Assembly: GCF_003318255.1 (NCBI RefSeq)
Contig: NZ_QOCF01000014.1
Span: 186,001 to 250,000, forward strand
From: Ruegeria sp. A3M17
GTDB taxonomy: Bacteria; Pseudomonadota; Alphaproteobacteria; Rhodobacterales; Rhodobacteraceae
DNA length: 64,000 nucleotides
Direction of reading: 5' to 3'
Shown: positions 61,197 through 64,000 of the stretch, one piece after another
How the letters are laid out: every line of letters starts with the position of its first letter
Numbering within the stretch: the first letter of the stretch is position 1
The notes under the pieces: model-generated
What the model was told of the DNA's origin: nothing
Database searches by the model: none
The model's input: the letters and a program-made list of their open reading frames with translations, nothing else
Made by a program: the position numbers and the translations under genes

Positions 61197-62105
61197 GTGC
61201 AGCGGCTTTTCCTCTTCGCTGCTGTCTCTGCACTTTTGGTTGGATTGGCTGGGTTGTTTCTGACCCGGCCAAAAAGCGTCGACCAGGCTATTTTGCATGG
61301 GGTCTCTTCTGATCTAACGAGAGGCGAAATCGTTTTCTATGCAGCTGGATGTGCCTCTTGCCACTCTGCGCCGGATGCCGTTGGGGAGGAAAAGCTCACA
61401 CTCGCCGGCGGTCGTCGGTTCGAGACGAATTTCGGCACCTTCATTGCCCCAAATATATCCAGTGATCCGGCAGCCGGTATTGGTTCGTGGTCCACGTTGG
61501 AACTGGCCAATGCCCTGATCCATGGGACCGGACCCAAAGGGCAACACTATTACCCGGCGTTTCCATATACGACCTACGCCAACATGACCGCAGAGGATAT
61601 TGTATCGCTCCATGCATTCCTCGGCACGCTTCCTGCGGTTGCGACCGAAAGCAAAGCGCATGAAGTTGTTTTCCCCTTTAGCGTTAGGCGGGGGTTGGGT
61701 GGGTGGAAGCTGTTGTTCATGGCGCCAGGTTGGGTGGTAGAAGGCGATTTGACCGATCAACAAATTCGAGGCCGATACTTGGTGGAAGCGCTTGGACACT
61801 GCGCTGAATGCCATACGCCACGAAACGGTTTGGGTGGTTTGAAACGGGATATTTGGCTGACAGGTGCGCCAAATCCCAATGGAAAAGGGCGTATACCAGG
61901 CCTGACATCTGACCAGCTTGATTGGTCCGAGGCTGACATTGCAGAGTATTTGAAATCTGGTTTCACACCGGATTATGACAGCGCTGGTGGCGAGATGGTT
62001 GAGGTAATCGAGAATACATCTCAACTCACAGATGACGACCGTTTGGCAATTGCGGCCTATCTCAAAGTCGTTCCCGGACAATCGACTGAGCTTCTATCAG
62101 AGTAA
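61197..62105 (+). CDS. Diheme c-type cytochrome
   Basis: 302 residues from a GTG at 61197. An N-terminal hydrophobic segment (LFLFAAVSALLVGLAGLFL) is a signal or anchor. Two heme sites: CASCHSAPDA and CAECHTPRNG, each starting a cytochrome c domain with later Met ligands (e.g. GEMVEVIENTSQL). Resembles the cytochrome subunits of alcohol, gluconate or sorbitol dehydrogenases, and small diheme carriers; no dehydrogenase gene is nearby. Forms an operon with cytochrome c', likely controlled by the LysR gene. Confidence 0.87.
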   Translation: MQRLFLFAAVSALLVGLAGLFLTRPKSVDQAILHGVSSDLTRGEIVFYAAGCASCHSAPDAVGEEKLTLAGGRRFETNFGTFIAPNISSDPAAGIGSWSTLELANALIHGTGPKGQHYYPAFPYTTYANMTAEDIVSLHAFLGTLPAVATESKAHEVVFPFSVRRGLGGWKLLFMAPGWVVEGDLTDQQIRGRYLVEALGHCAECHTPRNGLGGLKRDIWLTGAPNPNGKGRIPGLTSDQLDWSEADIAEYLKSGFTPDYDSAGGEMVEVIENTSQLTDDDRLAIAAYLKVVPGQSTELLSE

Positions 62106-62169
62106 CAGCCGTTTGATGGGTGTCGCCAAGTTGCTGAATGATCGTCGTGCATGCCGCTATGTCGCTGGA

Positions 62170-62760
62170 TCATGTGGCCATTGCCGCGGAAAAGCTTTTT
62201 TGCATTCTAAAGACTTCAAAGAACACATTGTCTTCGGATTGAATTTCAACGCTTTCAAGCGTTTCAAACCCACTGGAAAGATAGAGAAGCCTGCCAATCG
62301 GCGTTGCGAGCAGTTCGAGTTCAAAATGACCCGAGAGCCGGGCAGAAACTTCGCAAACAGCCAGTAATGTACGGCCCAAGCCCAGCCGCGCGTAATCAGG
62401 GTCAGTGTACATGGCGCGAATTCGCGCGGGTCCCGATGGATCGGGGCAGGTGGTTTGGTCAGTCGGCTGATGAACCATAGCCATGCGTCTGCTCCATCCA
62501 CCAGATGCTCGGACAACGCCGTCCAGCTCAGCCACAAAATATGAACCGTCGGTTATCAGCCAAGGGTCGAAGGGCGTAAAAACTAAGCAACTTGCTCGCT
62601 GCTCAGCACTTAGAAACGGTCCCAAGAGATCGTGTGTGGCGGAAGTTGCGAGTTTGTCGAGTGCTGGCAAATCTGCCTCGGTCGCCGGGCGTATTGTGGG
62701 CACAACCAAACCAACCCGCAAGTCACCTGAACTAGTGTATCGCAACGGTTTTGATTCCAT
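62170..62760 (-). CDS. GNAT-family N-acetyltransferase
   Basis: About 196 residues from the ATG at 62760, overlapping the end of the ABC binding-protein gene by 29 bp; a TTG at 62721 with AGGTGA upstream is a good alternative. GNAT pattern: TIRPATEADLPALDKLA at the start, ARIRAMYTDPDYARLGLGRTLLAVCEVSARLSG as acetyl-CoA site, LLYLSSGFE near the end. Substrate unknown. Translational coupling to the binding-protein gene is likely. Confidence 0.8.
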   Translation of the reverse strand: MESKPLRYTSSGDLRVGLVVPTIRPATEADLPALDKLATSATHDLLGPFLSAEQRASCLVFTPFDPWLITDGSYFVAELDGVVRASGGWSRRMAMVHQPTDQTTCPDPSGPARIRAMYTDPDYARLGLGRTLLAVCEVSARLSGHFELELLATPIGRLLYLSSGFETLESVEIQSEDNVFFEVFRMQKSFSAAMAT

Positions 62761-63922
62761 CTGCTGCAAAGACAACTTCTCGATAAGTACCGGTTGCGTC
62801 ACCATCTGGCGTAAACTCAACGGAACTCGCGCCGACGTAGTTAATTTCGCCGCCTTCTGACAAAATCTTCAAACCCGTCGCGATTTCGCTATGACCGATT
62901 TCTACACCTGGTGCATTTGCCACGCGCATCAAAGCACTTGAAAGAGAGGTATCTTCGGAATGATGCGCCGCCTGAAAGGCAAAGGCCAAGAGGGCAGCCG
63001 CATCGTAGGCCTCGGCGCGGTACGGTGCTTGCCCGGGAATCCCGTTTTCCAAAAGCTTGGCATCAAATGCAACGGCATCTTCGCCTTCAGCTCCGGGCAG
63101 AGTTCCGATTGAGCCGACCAAAGCATCGCCGAAGGTGTCTATCAGTGAGGCCGCCACCATTCCATCAGGAAAGACGAATTGGTTAAATGCACCCAAATCA
63201 AGTGCTGAGCGCACGATTGCCTGTCCGCCCTGATCCGCATAACCCACCAAAAGCAGAACTTCGGTTCCGCTCGCAGCAAGTGTTGCAACTTCGGCCGAAT
63301 AGTCTCCGGTTCCATCAACATGAGGAACCTCCACCAGTACTTCGCCGCCTTTCTTGGAAAAGGACTTGGAAAACGAAACCGCCAGACCCTTGCCATAGTC
63401 GTTCGCAGTATAGGTTACAGCGATCGATCGAATCCCGTTGGCAATCAGAACATCGGCAAGTACTTCCCCCTGACGCGTGTCAGATGGTGCCGTGCGGAAA
63501 AATAACCCATTATCTCTGAGCGTTGTGAGGTTAGGTGACGTGGCTGTGGGTGAGATCGATAGGATGCCATTCGGAACGGTGACACCACTGGCTACAGCAG
63601 CCGCGACCCCTGAACAATCAGCGCCGATCAGAGCGTCAATTTGGTCTGCAGTTACCAGCCGCTCGGCTGCGGCAACCGCGCGAGATGCATCCACACAGGT
63701 GCTGTCTGCACGTATGGTTTCAATTTGACGTCCGTCCAGAAACAGCCCTGTCTTGTTGGCTTTTTCCAACGCCAGTTCAGCGGATGCAGCGATTTCCGGT
63801 GCCATGGATTCGATTGGCCCGGTGAAACCAAACAGCAACCCAATCCGAACAGGTTTCTCCGATGCGGCAGTCGTGCTTACACAGAATGCAAGCAACGCAG
63901 TCGTTGAAGTCAATCTGAACAT
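62732..63922 (-). CDS. Branched-chain amino-acid-type ABC transporter substrate-binding protein
   Basis: 396 residues with a signal peptide (TSTTALLAFCVSTTAASE). LivK/Peripla_BP_6 fold: IGLLFGFTGPIESMAPEI at the N-terminus, ALIGADCSGVAAAVA, SISPTATSPNLT, AVTYTANDYGKGLAVSF, VLLLVGYADQGGQAI, YDAAALLAFA. It binds amino acids, amides or related polar ligands in the periplasm. The membrane parts are not in the window, so it is either an orphan or the rest lies upstream beyond 64000. Followed, with overlap, by the GNAT gene. Confidence 0.87.
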   Translation of the reverse strand: MFRLTSTTALLAFCVSTTAASEKPVRIGLLFGFTGPIESMAPEIAASAELALEKANKTGLFLDGRQIETIRADSTCVDASRAVAAAERLVTADQIDALIGADCSGVAAAVASGVTVPNGILSISPTATSPNLTTLRDNGLFFRTAPSDTRQGEVLADVLIANGIRSIAVTYTANDYGKGLAVSFSKSFSKKGGEVLVEVPHVDGTGDYSAEVATLAASGTEVLLLVGYADQGGQAIVRSALDLGAFNQFVFPDGMVAASLIDTFGDALVGSIGTLPGAEGEDAVAFDAKLLENGIPGQAPYRAEAYDAAALLAFAFQAAHHSEDTSLSSALMRVANAPGVEIGHSEIATGLKILSEGGEINYVGASSVEFTPDGDATGTYREVVFAADGIKTVAIH

Positions 63923-64000
63923 TGTGTGTCTCCGTATTCTAAATATGCGTGATTGAGACTCGCGGATAGGTAGCCTGGTGCGGTTCCAGACGCGGGGGGG

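Noticed and set aside
1-64000. CRISPR arrays, rRNA genes and complete prophage
   Set aside because: No regularly spaced repeats with unique spacers, no rRNA segments and no phage structural genes were seen.

Overview
The window reads as chromosome of a marine Alphaproteobacterium, most likely of the Roseobacter group (Rhodobacteraceae). This is inferred from the moderately high G+C, the style of the ribosome binding sites, the gene families present (GcvT-fused FAD dehydrogenase, DUF938/FAD-oxidase pair, SH3 protein divergent from a GyaR-like dehydrogenase, short tyrosine integrases) and the intergenic repeats. Genus and species cannot be fixed from the sequence alone.

Region by region. 1-4 kb: the tail of a possible MbnP-like protein, then a reverse operon of secreted sulfatase, DUF3179 membrane protein and outer-membrane beta-barrel protein. 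4.2-6.6 kb: a Na+ symporter overlapping a glutaminase gene (glutamine uptake and deamidation). 6.9-9.7 kb: cysteine synthase-like enzyme, glutathionyl-hydroquinone-reductase-like protein and a hemerythrin protein. 10-15 kb: AraC regulator, a small secreted peptide and a large ExeM/NucH-type extracellular nuclease. 15.05-16.2 kb: no credible gene, but relic-like repeats and a palindrome.

16.2-26.7 kb is the most coherent metabolic system: CUT2-type sugar ABC transporter (binding protein, ATPase, permease), a second binding protein, a PfkB-family kinase, a GH65 glycoside phosphorylase, a convergent SorC-type regulator and a divergent beta-phosphoglucomutase. I read it as uptake of an alpha-glucoside, cytoplasmic phosphorolysis to beta-glucose-1-phosphate, isomerisation to glucose-6-phosphate, and phosphorylation of the other moiety. 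The substrate is not determined. A 27-bp inverted repeat between the regulator and the mutase is a candidate operator.

26.8-36.3 kb is a mobile region. It has a full-length tyrosine integrase at one end and a 5'-truncated near-copy at the other, same orientation, the latter about 150 bp from the 3' end of tRNA-Gln. Between them lie an Lrp regulator with a class IV aminotransferase, a decaying transposon (tandem-repeat end that cuts a LysR gene, GNAT cargo, serine resolvase, DDE transposase, remnants of downstream genes), and a LysR/permease pair.

36.5-54.4 kb is mostly housekeeping or catabolic: haloalkane dehalogenase-like hydrolase, SH3 protein, 2-hydroxyacid dehydrogenase, gamma-glutamyltransferase, a D-lactate-dehydrogenase-like flavoprotein, a GcvT-fused FAD dehydrogenase, AhpD-like protein, FAD oxidase with DUF938 methyltransferase, HlyD-type efflux pair, two SDRs and an AraC regulator. 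54.7-59.7 kb holds a second sulfatase locus that mirrors the first: membrane-anchored regulator with TPR-like C-terminus, small YdcH-like protein, sulfatase, an outer-membrane-like gene broken by an in-frame TGA, and a beta-barrel paralogue. 59.8-64 kb: LysR regulator, cytochrome c', diheme cytochrome c, GNAT and a Liv-type binding protein.
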